A stretch of DNA of 64,000 nt from Brytella acorum (GTDB lineage Bacteria > Pseudomonadota > Alphaproteobacteria > Acetobacterales > Acetobacteraceae). The stretch covers positions 558,001 through 622,000 of the forward strand of contig NZ_JARBJP010000001.1 in assembly GCF_029309905.1 (NCBI RefSeq), in the 5' to 3' direction. This document shows positions 40,034 to 47,637 of the stretch, piece after piece (positions within the stretch are counted from its first letter, which is position 1; every line of letters starts with the position of its first letter). Made by a program: the position numbers and the translations under genes. The notes beneath the pieces were generated by a model, which was not told the DNA's origin, ran no database searches, and saw nothing but the letters and a program-made list of their open reading frames with translations.

Positions 40034-40743
40034 GTTCCGCGAAACGGCGTTTCTGGATGGAGGCGTCTGTTGTTCCGCAGGAGAAGGGGGATTACGGCGT
40101 CGCCCTCGATGGTAGGCTTATCAAACTGCCGGGCGGGCACCTCCTGGTCGTGGCCGCGCGCGCTCTGGCTGATGCGATTGCCGAGGAATGGCGCGCCATT
40201 CCTCCTGACAGTCTCTTCGATGCTTCGGCGCTGCCGTTGACCCGGATGACGGGCACCATGATCGAGCGTGTGGCGCCCGATCTGGATGCGGCGCGCGGCA
40301 CTCTCCTGAATTTCGGCCTTTCGGATCTCCTGCTTTTTCGCGAGGAGACTTTGCGGGACATCCAGTCCGTGCTCTTCGATCCGCCAGTCGATGCGTTCAG
40401 TGAGCGCTATGGTGTCCGGCCGCGCGTAACATTTTCGATCGTGCCCGACACGGTCGAAACGCCTGTCAAAGCGACGATGAGCCGCATTCTTGCCGGGATG
40501 GACGCGGCGGCTCTCGCCTCGTTGGGCGTGCTTGTCCCGGCGTTAGGCAGTCTGATTCTTGGCATCGGCCTTCTTGAAGGCTGGGTCACGGAGACCGCTG
40601 CGTGCGACGCGGCATTTCTTGACGAGCGTACGCAGATGAGACGTTGGGGCGAGGATACCGAGTTACTCGACGACCTTGCCTCCCGTGCGGCCGACGTCGA
40701 AACTGGACTTAAGTTCTGGCAGCTTTCGTTGCGAAAGGACTGA
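40030..40743 (+). CDS. ATP12-family F1-ATPase assembly chaperone
   Basis: A 237-aa homologue of mitochondrial Atp12, which chaperones the F1 alpha subunit before F1 assembly; bacterial forms occur in alphaproteobacteria. Seen: KRRFWMEASVVPQEKGDYGVALDGR, an RLIKLPGGHLLVVAA stretch, LADAIAEEWRAIP, ALPLTRMTGTMIERV, and a C-terminal GWVTETAACDAAFLDERTQ with a DDLASRAADVETGLKFW end. It overlaps the AsmA gene by 4 bases and closes the rarA-rlu-asmA-atp12 run. Confidence 0.92.
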   Translation: MSSAKRRFWMEASVVPQEKGDYGVALDGRLIKLPGGHLLVVAARALADAIAEEWRAIPPDSLFDASALPLTRMTGTMIERVAPDLDAARGTLLNFGLSDLLLFREETLRDIQSVLFDPPVDAFSERYGVRPRVTFSIVPDTVETPVKATMSRILAGMDAAALASLGVLVPALGSLILGIGLLEGWVTETAACDAAFLDERTQMRRWGEDTELLDDLASRAADVETGLKFWQLSLRKD

Positions 40744-40786
40744 TTTAAGCACGATTTCGCCATTTTCACCCGTCACAAGAGCGCTC

Positions 40787-40805
40787 GTTACCTTCGTAAG
40801 GTGAC
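40787..40805 (+). other. 8-bp hairpin downstream of the ATP12 gene
   Basis: GTTACCTT (40787-40794) and AAGGTGAC (40798-40805) form an 8-bp stem (one G-T pair) with a 3-base loop, 43 bases after the ATP12 stop. No T-run follows on the plus strand, so it is only a weak terminator candidate. Confidence 0.35.
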
Positions 40806-40886
40806 GACACGATTGCTTACGCCGTCGCGGGTCGAAATCCCGCACGATGGCAGCATGGTTGACGCCTGAGGGGTTGGGAGAAGCAA

Positions 40887-41081
40887 ATGTCTGGTCGTGC
40901 TGAGATGGGACTCAATCGTTTTTCCGCTACAGGAACGCCAATAAAGGATATCTCTGCGCCCTCGCGTCGTGTGGGTATGAGGGAACATACGGGGCGTGTG
41001 TTTGCGGTGGCCGCTCAAGGGGCCTGGTTTCTGCTGGCGGTTACGCCTGTGATTGTGGTGGTCTGCGCGTTGAGAGGATGA
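40887..41081 (+). CDS. 64-aa protein with C-terminal membrane segment
   Basis: A short frame starting 7 bases after GGGAGAAG encodes a polar, basic N-terminal half (SGRAEMGLNRFSATGTPIKD, RRVGMREHTGR) and one hydrophobic C-terminal helix (VAAQGAWFLLAVTPVIVVVC, about 41-60). It lies between the ATP12 gene and the AT-rich glycosyltransferase patch but itself has normal GC-rich codon use. I recognise no family, and it could be a chance frame; the good ribosome-binding site favours a real gene. Confidence 0.5.
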   Translation: MSGRAEMGLNRFSATGTPIKDISAPSRRVGMREHTGRVFAVAAQGAWFLLAVTPVIVVVCALRG

Positions 41082-41099
41082 GATTGTTCATGAGAAGGC

Positions 41100-41161
41100 G
41101 CTTTTTATAACGGTCATCAAAAATGACGCGATAGTTTTCTTTCGCTATCGCTATAAAAAGC
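41100..41161. repeat. Compact three-way-junction inverted-repeat element
   Basis: An outer perfect 10-bp inverted repeat (GCTTTTTATA at 41100-41109, TATAAAAAGC at 41152-41161) encloses two abutting perfect hairpins: GTCAT-CAAAA-ATGAC (41113-41127) and GCGATAG-10-CTATCGC (41128-41151). Only three bases are left unpaired at the junction. It lies 58 bp past the stop of the minus-strand glycosyltransferase gene, at the edge of the AT-rich patch. A composite terminator for that operon is the simplest reading (on the minus strand the 7-bp hairpin is followed by GTCATTTTT); a palindromic mobile relic is another. Confidence 0.7.
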
Positions 41162-41219
41162 CGACCTTTCATCTCATATGTTCGAGTGCCAGACATTGAC
41201 TCGCCCATAGAATCTCACA

Positions 41220-42383
41220 TTATTGCCTTCGTACTAGCTCCATTTCCGAGCGTAAACGACGGATTTGCTCGTCATCACGCCATGCGGGGCGATAAGAGCA
41301 TTCATGATGGATCGACTGAAAAATTGCGGCGTTTTCATCGACATGCTGCTGCGAGAAATTGGAAATTGAATCCTTAATTTCGAGGCCGCCACTTAGTAAA
41401 AAGAACGTTTTGGATGCTCCATCGGCTTTAGTCAGGCCTCCATATCCCATTCTGATCATGCGGGACGTGTGTTCGACGTGCTCGTGCCCATAGCGACCGA
41501 AACGACTGTCGATATAGCCGACATAGGAAAGTGCCTGACGCGCGAAACCTGAACATTGAGCTGTCAGAATGTCGCTGTGAAGCGGATCATGCCAAGAACC
41601 ATTGCCTGTCCCCCCCTGCGGAAACCAGGAAGGAGCGAAGTTAACATGACCAAACTGGATACAGGCCAGAATCCAATCCACGTTCCAGCCGTATACCGTT
41701 GGTTGAGCGTCGTCCTCCAGCAATAAAACCACGTCACATTTTTCAATTTCATGAAGATTGAATAATAGACGGTTTTTATTCCAGGCAATGCCGGCATTAG
41801 GTGCGTCGAGAACGTTAATTCCTTTGATATGACTAAGTACTTCCGCCGTATTATCACTGGATCCATCGTTAGAAACAAGGATGAGAGGGTTGAACGGCGT
41901 TAAGTCCTTGACTCGCTGGATCGTCTCCAAGACCATCGATGACCGGTTATATGTCGGAATGCCGATCCCGAGCCGAATGTTTTGAAGGGGGGTCCGAGTC
42001 AAAGCCGTGGCGCTGACCTCTTCTTTCGGGGGCAAAGAAAGTCGTGATATTTTGCCTTTCTTCTCAAAGGATAGTTCCATACTCTGGAGCATCGCGAGGG
42101 AAATATCATCAGGGAACGGAAATTCGACAGTGAAGCGCACTGTGCTGTAGCGCGGCTCTGTTGACGCTGCCACGTCCAGACTTTTCTGCCGCCACTCTCC
42201 AGATTGGGCTGTATGCAAAAGCCTATTGTTGTACAGGACGTGCAATGTTTCGAAATCGTTGCTGTCCAAAAACCAGCCGGAAATCGATACTTTTCCTTCG
42301 CCTGTTCTGACGTGATCTATTGAATAGCGACTTTTCGGTGCGGGAAAATGGTGTGATGCGATAAGCGATTCGGAGAGGGTCAT
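41220..42383 (-). CDS. Family 2 glycosyltransferase (AT-rich patch)
   Basis: 387 aa. An N-terminal beta-rich domain of about 120 residues (SGWFLDSNDFETLHVLYNN) resembles the accessory repeats of the large glycosyltransferase at 17283-19799. A GT-A domain follows: IRLGIGIPTYNRSSMVLETI (about 140-159), LVSNDGSSDNTAEVL, then LLLEDDAQPT holding the metal-binding acidic triad (about 225), and a late CSGFARQALSYVGYID segment. It is last in a minus-strand series behind the 593-aa glycosyltransferase. GC content is visibly lower than in the flanking genes, suggesting transfer. The substrates are unknown. Confidence 0.8.
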   Translation of the reverse strand: MTLSESLIASHHFPAPKSRYSIDHVRTGEGKVSISGWFLDSNDFETLHVLYNNRLLHTAQSGEWRQKSLDVAASTEPRYSTVRFTVEFPFPDDISLAMLQSMELSFEKKGKISRLSLPPKEEVSATALTRTPLQNIRLGIGIPTYNRSSMVLETIQRVKDLTPFNPLILVSNDGSSDNTAEVLSHIKGINVLDAPNAGIAWNKNRLLFNLHEIEKCDVVLLLEDDAQPTVYGWNVDWILACIQFGHVNFAPSWFPQGGTGNGSWHDPLHSDILTAQCSGFARQALSYVGYIDSRFGRYGHEHVEHTSRMIRMGYGGLTKADGASKTFFLLSGGLEIKDSISNFSQQHVDENAAIFQSIHHECSYRPAWRDDEQIRRLRSEMELVRRQ

Positions 42384-42598
42384 GTCGATTGAGACCTTAT
42401 TCGGGCAAAGGAACGCGACTTCATAGAACCTGACCCTTTATACGATACTTATTCAAATAACAAAAATATGTTTGTCTCGCACCCATGCGACAGAATAATC
42501 CAGGTCATATGTGAAATTATTTTCATATATTATGAAATCTATTCAAAATTAAGATAATATCTCTCATTTGCGCGGTTCTTTATGAATATCTTGTAGAT
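42384..42598 (-). other. AT-rich intergenic DNA with a 7-3-7 palindrome
   Basis: This 215-bp gap between the two glycosyltransferase genes is very AT-rich and has no gene. It contains TTTCATA-TAT-TATGAAA (42521-42537), a perfect 7-bp inverted repeat with a 3-base centre, about 138 bases upstream of the 387-aa gene. It probably holds that gene's promoter; the palindrome could be an operator. Confidence 0.45.
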
Positions 42599-44380
42599 CT
42601 ATAAATTGTTTTGCAAAGACGCATTAATTATATTAACAAAATAATCTTTTTCTTCGTCGTTGAATATTTCTTCTTTTGATATTAAGGGAATTGCCGTTTC
42701 TATGATTGATTTATAGGCTTCAAAAAAAGAAGAAATGGCCGCTGTTTCGGCTTCTCGCACTCCCGGCAAGTCTCTAATTCTTTTTGCTTCGTCAGATGCT
42801 TTATTCAGGCATAGAAGAGCTCTGGTTTCGGAGAGTGTCTCTTCATCATTTTTATATCTGAGCCAGTCAGTGAAAAAAGATGGTCGAAACTTAAAGCTTT
42901 TGTCGGCGCGGAATGTTGAATTTCGCCCGCGTGCGTTTTTCATGCAGAATTCCTGGAAGCTGCGATAAAAATAATGCCCTATCCAGGCGTTGTTTTCATT
43001 AAAGGTCAAAGCGCAAGTGGCACCGTTTCGCTCCATGGCAATGGGTTGTCCGTCCGCATTTGCGTAAGTTATGTCATGAGCTTTGGGCCAAAGTGCTGTA
43101 TGAGCATGTGCGAATGAAAAGTAGCGTGTCTGAAAAATTGACTTGATGCAGCGATTTCCTGCCGGTTCCCGCCTTAAATTTTTTTCCCATACATGTTTAC
43201 GCTCGTAGTTCACCCCGGAGGGAGCCATCATAACCCAATTTAACGCGACCGCTTTCTGTCCGGAATATTCATGCAGTTGAAGAAAATCTCTTAAATTGGA
43301 GAATTTGTTATGATTTAAGATAACGAGTTCGTCGAGATCAATTACTATACTCCACTTATAATCTAGAGTATCCGGAAGAATTGATAGTGCATGTGCATAG
43401 GATTTTCTTTGGGGTATGCATCCTGTTGGATTGCTATCAATCCAAGTTATGAAATCATGTCGGGACAGGGCTTCTAATAAAGCATCTGATCCGTCGTTAT
43501 TGTCATTTGTATAAAGAAAAAAGTGATCGACACCCATGCTTAAGTGCCAACCAATCCAATCTATGGTTAAAAGCGCTTCATTGCGAGCTGTTGCAACGAT
43601 ACAAATGTTTTTTCGTGGAGCTATATCTCTTCGGAACTCTGCTGCGATATCGAAGCCAAGGGGCCCCGGTTGACTTTCTCCGAGATCAGTCGTGGCAAGC
43701 TTGTCGTCTGCGGCGGTAAGGCGCTTAAGTCGCGTGGGTGTACGATCGCTTTTCCAATTGAGAAGAGCAGGAATCCCGTCTGTGAACCATGGGTCTTCCG
43801 GAAAACACACGCGAAGATCATGTAAAAAGTCAATATCTTTTTTAAGAACCGAGCAAAAATTTATATACTCTTCGTTGCTCAATATGCGAATTGAGGCTTC
43901 TATATAGTCTTTTACCATAGAAGGACTAAATAATTTTATCCAAGAATAAATAGTTTTATGATCTAATTCTTTTATATTTAAGAGAGCTTCCAGATAAGCG
44001 GGAATATTGTTAGCTGTCGGGAATGTCGAAAACCACTCCCATTCATTCATATCTTGTGCCTCAAAGTCGACATGTTCATTTGGATGAGCACGTAAAAAGA
44101 GACTCCAGCCGCTCCTTTGAATGGCGACGCCATGCGGATTTTGAATTAACTGAACGGCGATGGCCTTTGTATTATTATCGCTGGACACAAAATCGAAGCG
44201 ACAATTATCTTGTGGGTACAATAAAAATGCCTGATGTGGAAAAAATTTGAACGGTGCCAAAACTGCATAATATTCTGCTTTTAGAGTTTGGGAATTTATT
44301 GTTGTGTGCGTTTGCTCATCGAAGCCAACAATACCTCCGAAGGCCGATGTAAGGCCGAATAACTGAATGGTATTATTCAC
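42599..44380 (-). CDS. Glycosyltransferase, family 2-like (Glyco_tranf_2_4 type; AT-rich patch)
   Basis: 593 aa. The first 240 residues are a poorly conserved N-terminal region. The catalytic part begins at NICIVATARNEALLTIDWIG (about 262), with WHLSMGVDHFFLYTNDNNDG, SYAHALSILPDTLDYKWSI, and the acidic VIDLDELVIL (about 342), the layout of PF13704-type glycosyltransferases often found in capsule or lipopolysaccharide loci. A C-terminal helical stretch (about 520-593) is acidic and Asn/Ile-rich. Codon use is AT-rich throughout, unlike ispDF immediately upstream. It probably acts with the 387-aa glycosyltransferase downstream. The product is unknown. Confidence 0.75.
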   Translation of the reverse strand: MNNTIQLFGLTSAFGGIVGFDEQTHTTINSQTLKAEYYAVLAPFKFFPHQAFLLYPQDNCRFDFVSSDNNTKAIAVQLIQNPHGVAIQRSGWSLFLRAHPNEHVDFEAQDMNEWEWFSTFPTANNIPAYLEALLNIKELDHKTIYSWIKLFSPSMVKDYIEASIRILSNEEYINFCSVLKKDIDFLHDLRVCFPEDPWFTDGIPALLNWKSDRTPTRLKRLTAADDKLATTDLGESQPGPLGFDIAAEFRRDIAPRKNICIVATARNEALLTIDWIGWHLSMGVDHFFLYTNDNNDGSDALLEALSRHDFITWIDSNPTGCIPQRKSYAHALSILPDTLDYKWSIVIDLDELVILNHNKFSNLRDFLQLHEYSGQKAVALNWVMMAPSGVNYERKHVWEKNLRREPAGNRCIKSIFQTRYFSFAHAHTALWPKAHDITYANADGQPIAMERNGATCALTFNENNAWIGHYFYRSFQEFCMKNARGRNSTFRADKSFKFRPSFFTDWLRYKNDEETLSETRALLCLNKASDEAKRIRDLPGVREAETAAISSFFEAYKSIIETAIPLISKEEIFNDEEKDYFVNIINASLQNNL

Positions 44381-44488
44381 ATCTCTATCCTATTAAGATG
44401 GGCTTTTTTAGATTCTAAACGCTTTTCCCAAAAGTTATTCTTGCAATTTTCCACTTCTATTTTTCAAGAAAATTATCATATAATTAAG

Positions 44489-45637
44489 TTACGGCATCAG
44501 CACGGTAGCGACCGCAGTCGCGGCAATGCCCTCTTCGCGACCTGTAAAGCCGAGGCGTTCCGACGTTGTCGCTTTGACGGAGATCCGGCTCACGTCGACT
44601 TGCAGAAGTTCCGCGAGGCGAGCGCGCATGGCTTCCACATGCGGGCGGATCTTGGGGCGTTCGCAGATGAGCGTCACGTCGGCATTGATCAGCATGCCGC
44701 CACGCTGGCGGATGCGTTCGCCTGCATGAACGAGGAAGCGTGCCGAATCCATGTCTTTCCACTCGTTGTCGGAGGGGGGGAAGTGCGCGCCGATATCTCC
44801 CTCTGCCAGAGCGCCATAGATGGCGTCGCATAGCGTATGAATGCCGACATCCGCATCGGAATGTCCCGCCAGTCCCCGGTCGTGAGGCACTGTGATGCCG
44901 CACAGAATGAGGGGGCGACCAGCTTCGAAAGCATGAACATCGTATCCAAGGCCCGTGCGCGGCAGGGGCATATTGCCGAGTAGGCGTTCCAGACGCACGA
45001 GATCCTCCGGTGTGGTAAGCTTGATATTGTCTTCCGAGCCCTGAACGATCGCAACAGCGTATCCGGCGGCTTCCAGAAGGGCCGCGTCATCTGTCACCGG
45101 GTCGACATGGGAGCGATGAAGATCGCGAAGGAGCGCAAAGTGGAAGCCCTGAGGCGTCTGGGCGCGCCAGAGTGAATCGCGCGGAACCGTCGTGTCGATG
45201 ACACCGTTTTTCGCTCGTTTCAGCGTATCGGCGACCTGCACGCCGGGTATGGCGCCGGGATAATGGGCGAGGGCGTCGATAACGGCTTTTGTTACGCATT
45301 CCGGCACGCAGGGGCGGGCGCCATCGTGGACGAGCACGAAGTCCGGGGGCTCCGGCAATCGGCTCAGCGCTTCGAGGCCGGCGCGCACACTGTCCTGACG
45401 TTCATTGCCGCCAGCGACAACGCGAAGCACGTCAAGGCCGTGCAGGGCGGTCGCCAGCTCCTCGCCGTCGCCGACAGGCTGGATCATGTCTACATGCGGT
45501 CGAAGCGCTTCGGCCGCATGACGGATAACCGCTTTGCCGCCAAGCTGGATGAACTGCTTGGCGATGGGCGTTTCAGGGGCGGAGGCGGCGAAACGACGAC
45601 CGGAACCGGCGGCAAGGAGAATGGCGGCTATACGCAT
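44489..45637 (-). CDS. ispDF: Bifunctional MEP-cytidylyltransferase / MECDP synthase
   Basis: 382-aa fusion of two non-consecutive steps of the non-mevalonate isoprenoid pathway. IspD half (1-about 222): [12 protein letters not shown] nucleotide-binding loop, [11 protein letters not shown], and [17 protein letters not shown]. IspF half (about 226-382): [19 protein letters not shown] with the zinc ligands Asp and His, [16 protein letters not shown], and the closing [16 protein letters not shown]. IspDF fusions are typical of alphaproteobacteria. It lies downstream of apaG on the same strand, with the AT-rich glycosyltransferase genes after it. Confidence 0.97.
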   Translation of the reverse strand: MRIAAILLAAGSGRRFAASAPETPIAKQFIQLGGKAVIRHAAEALRPHVDMIQPVGDGEELATALHGLDVLRVVAGGNERQDSVRAGLEALSRLPEPPDFVLVHDGARPCVPECVTKAVIDALAHYPGAIPGVQVADTLKRAKNGVIDTTVPRDSLWRAQTPQGFHFALLRDLHRSHVDPVTDDAALLEAAGYAVAIVQGSEDNIKLTTPEDLVRLERLLGNMPLPRTGLGYDVHAFEAGRPLILCGITVPHDRGLAGHSDADVGIHTLCDAIYGALAEGDIGAHFPPSDNEWKDMDSARFLVHAGERIRQRGGMLINADVTLICERPKIRPHVEAMRARLAELLQVDVSRISVKATTSERLGFTGREEGIAATAVATVLMP

Positions 45638-45718
45638 GATGCTTATGGAATGCGGGCATAAACCGCTGGCGTCAAGGCTCGGTTTTGGAGGCCAAGATCT
45701 CGCTTCAAAAAGTTTCCA

Positions 45719-46192
45719 TCAGTGCAGCAGCGTGTGCTCATGCGGGCTGTCGAGACTGAATGTGGGAATGCGAATATCGAAGCGGCGATCCGTTCCGGGA
45801 GTCATCATGTGATACGTGCCCCGCATGAAACCAGAAGGCGTTTCCAGAGCGGCGCCGGACGTATATTCGAAGCTTTCCCCCGCCGCGATCACCGGCTGCT
45901 CGCCAACGACGCCTTCACCATGGACGTGTTCCACCTGCCCCCGACCATCGACGATCTCCCATGATCGGCTGATGAGCTGCACGGTTTCATCGCGTTCGTT
46001 GGTGATCTGGATATGGTACGCCCAGGCGTAGCGACGATCTTCCGGATGGGACTGATCGTCGAGCCAGAAGGTCCGCACGCATACGGTCATGTCTTCCGTC
46101 CGTTCCTCGAAGCGGGGAGCGGCCTCCATGGCCTCCGCGAGGGCGGCTTCGGGATCCGTCATCAGACGTGGGGGATAAGGTTTGCGAGCCAT
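45719..46192 (-). CDS. apaG: ApaG-domain protein
   Basis: 157 aa. The ApaG beta-sandwich occupies about residues 33-157: TVCVRTFWLDDQSHPEDRRY, WAYHIQITNERDETVQLISR, GEGVVGEQPVIAAGESFEYTS and a final FDIRIPTFSLDSP. ApaG was linked to cobalt/magnesium efflux in enterics, but its molecular role is unsettled. The N-terminal 30 residues are an extension. I chose the ATG at 46192 (MARKPYP); an upstream methionine at 46231 would overlap metZ, and one at 46162 is also possible. It follows metZ by 35 bases. Confidence 0.9.
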   Translation of the reverse strand: MARKPYPPRLMTDPEAALAEAMEAAPRFEERTEDMTVCVRTFWLDDQSHPEDRRYAWAYHIQITNERDETVQLISRSWEIVDGRGQVEHVHGEGVVGEQPVIAAGESFEYTSGAALETPSGFMRGTYHMMTPGTDRRFDIRIPTFSLDSPHEHTLLH

Positions 46193-46227
46193 GCCGTTTC
46201 TTAACCAGTCATCCCCCGTTGACGCAA

Positions 46228-47418
46228 TCATGCTTTGAGAGCGTCAAGCCCGCGCTGGAGATCGGCGATCAGGTCCACAGCGTCTTCCAGGCCGACGGAC
46301 AGGCGGATCGCCCCGTCCGTAATGCCCAGACGTGTCCGTTCTTCCGCGCCTACCCGCATATGGGTCGTCGTGGCCGGATGGGTGGCGAGGGAACGGGAAT
46401 CGCCGAGATTGTTGGAGATGGCGACCAGCTTGAGCGCGTTGAGAAAGCGGAACGCGCCTTCCTGACCGCCCGCGACTTCGAAGGCGACCATTGATCCGCC
46501 ATTGGTCATCTGTCGTCTGGCCAGTTCGGCCTGCGGATGGTCGGCGCGTCCCGGATAGCGGAGTTGCACGATGCCCGGCGCGTCAGCGAGGAAGTCCGCG
46601 ACGGCGGCGGCATTGCGCGCCATGGCGTCCACGCGCAGCGGTAGCGTCTCCAGACCTTTCAGCAGAACCCAGGCATTGAAGGGCGAGAGTGCGTTGCCGG
46701 TATTGCGCGTGTAAGGCTGAAGGGTCTCCTCGATCCATTGTTTCGGACCGAGCACGGCCCCGCCGAGAACGCGACCCTGTCCGTCGATATGTTTCGTACA
46801 GGAATAGAGGATAACATCCGCGCCAAGTTCCAGGGGCTTCTGCCCAACCGGAGAGGCGAACACATTGTCGACCATCAGGAGCGCGCCCGCGCTGTGGGCG
46901 AGGTCCGCGATGCGGGCGATATCCAGCACATCCAGCATCGGGTTGGACGGGCTCTCGAGCAGCACCGCCGCGGTCGGCTTCGACAGGGCTTCCGCCCAGG
47001 CCTCGAAATCGTCGCCATCCACGAAAATGGCTTCGACACCGTAACGCGGCAGAAGATTCGCGACGATCCAGTAGCAGGAACCAAACAGCGCACGCGACGC
47101 GACGACGCGGTCTCCCGTCTTCACATGCGAAAGGATCGCCGAAGAGACTGCGCCCATGCCCGTCGCGGTCACAATGCAGGCTTCGGCGCCTTCGAGCATG
47201 GCGAGGCGACGTTGCAGCGCGTCCGTCGTCGGGTTGCCGAAGCGCGTGTACTGATAATGCGTGACGTCACCCGTAAACGTCGCCGCGGCCTGCTCGGCGC
47301 TGTCATAGACGAAGCCCGAGGTCAGGAAGATCGCTTCGCTGGTTTCGCCATAGGAGGTGCGTTCCACCGTTTCATGCAGAAGACGCGTATTCAGCCCCTT
47401 GAAATGGGAATCGGACAT
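46228..47418 (-). CDS. metZ: O-succinylhomoserine sulfhydrylase
   Basis: PLP enzyme that makes homocysteine directly from O-succinylhomoserine and sulfide in methionine synthesis. At 396 aa it belongs to the Cys/Met metabolism family: YGETSEAIFLTSGFVYDSAEQA, YTRFGNPTTDALQRRLAMLEG, ATGMGAVSSAILSHVKTGD, the PLP-lysine motif YSCTKHIDGQG (about 207) and RLSVGLEDAVDLIADLQRGL. The assignment as MetZ rather than MetB or MetY rests on overall pattern and on the SAM-II riboswitch upstream, a classic metZ regulator in alphaproteobacteria. The start follows GGAG. Confidence 0.92.
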   Translation of the reverse strand: MSDSHFKGLNTRLLHETVERTSYGETSEAIFLTSGFVYDSAEQAAATFTGDVTHYQYTRFGNPTTDALQRRLAMLEGAEACIVTATGMGAVSSAILSHVKTGDRVVASRALFGSCYWIVANLLPRYGVEAIFVDGDDFEAWAEALSKPTAAVLLESPSNPMLDVLDIARIADLAHSAGALLMVDNVFASPVGQKPLELGADVILYSCTKHIDGQGRVLGGAVLGPKQWIEETLQPYTRNTGNALSPFNAWVLLKGLETLPLRVDAMARNAAAVADFLADAPGIVQLRYPGRADHPQAELARRQMTNGGSMVAFEVAGGQEGAFRFLNALKLVAISNNLGDSRSLATHPATTTHMRVGAEERTRLGITDGAIRLSVGLEDAVDLIADLQRGLDALKA

Positions 47419-47505
47419 GGAAAAAACGCTCCAAAATACGGGCGGCCCTCGTAGGAGGCCGCACGATTCTGGCCGTGGAAGTCCTGATGCGGAAATGCCG
47501 ACATC

Positions 47506-47564
47506 CGGGCCTCTTTAGCGCGGTTGTTTAGCCTCGCCGCAAGCCGGCCGTTCAAATCGCGAGG
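47506..47564 (-). promoter_or_regulatory. SAM-II riboswitch (SAM_alpha/metA element) upstream of metZ
   Basis: Read on the minus strand: a P1 stem CCTCGC (47564-47559) with GCGAGG (47537-47532), the conserved GATTTGA just inside the 5' arm, CTTGCG just before the 3' arm, then CTAAAC and GCGCTAAAGAGG downstream. These elements and their order match the SAM-II consensus (GATTTAA, GCAAGCGCG, AGCTAAAAAGG). A loop GGCC can pair with the 3' GGCC to form the pseudoknot. The aptamer ends 87 bases before the metZ ATG. SAM binding would shut off metZ when methionine is sufficient. Confidence 0.85.
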
Positions 47565-47579
47565 ACCACGAAACGTGGT
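47565..47579. promoter_or_regulatory. Perfect 6-3-6 inverted repeat abutting the riboswitch
   Basis: ACCACG-AAA-CGTGGT lies directly next to the 5' edge of the SAM-II aptamer. On the RNA it would make a short hairpin stacked before P1; on the DNA it could be a regulator site over the metZ promoter. Nothing in the sequence decides between the two. Confidence 0.5.
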
Positions 47580-47637
47580 GCGTCGTTATGGGACGTGCCC
47601 CGGCGGTTCGTCAATCCTCCGATCGGTTTCAGCGCGG

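Noticed and set aside
40827-40843. GCGGG-TCGAAAT-CCCGC, resembling a tRNA T arm, near the AT-rich patch
   Set aside because: The loop is not TTCRANY, and no acceptor, D or anticodon arms can be built around it; not a tRNA and not a convincing att site.
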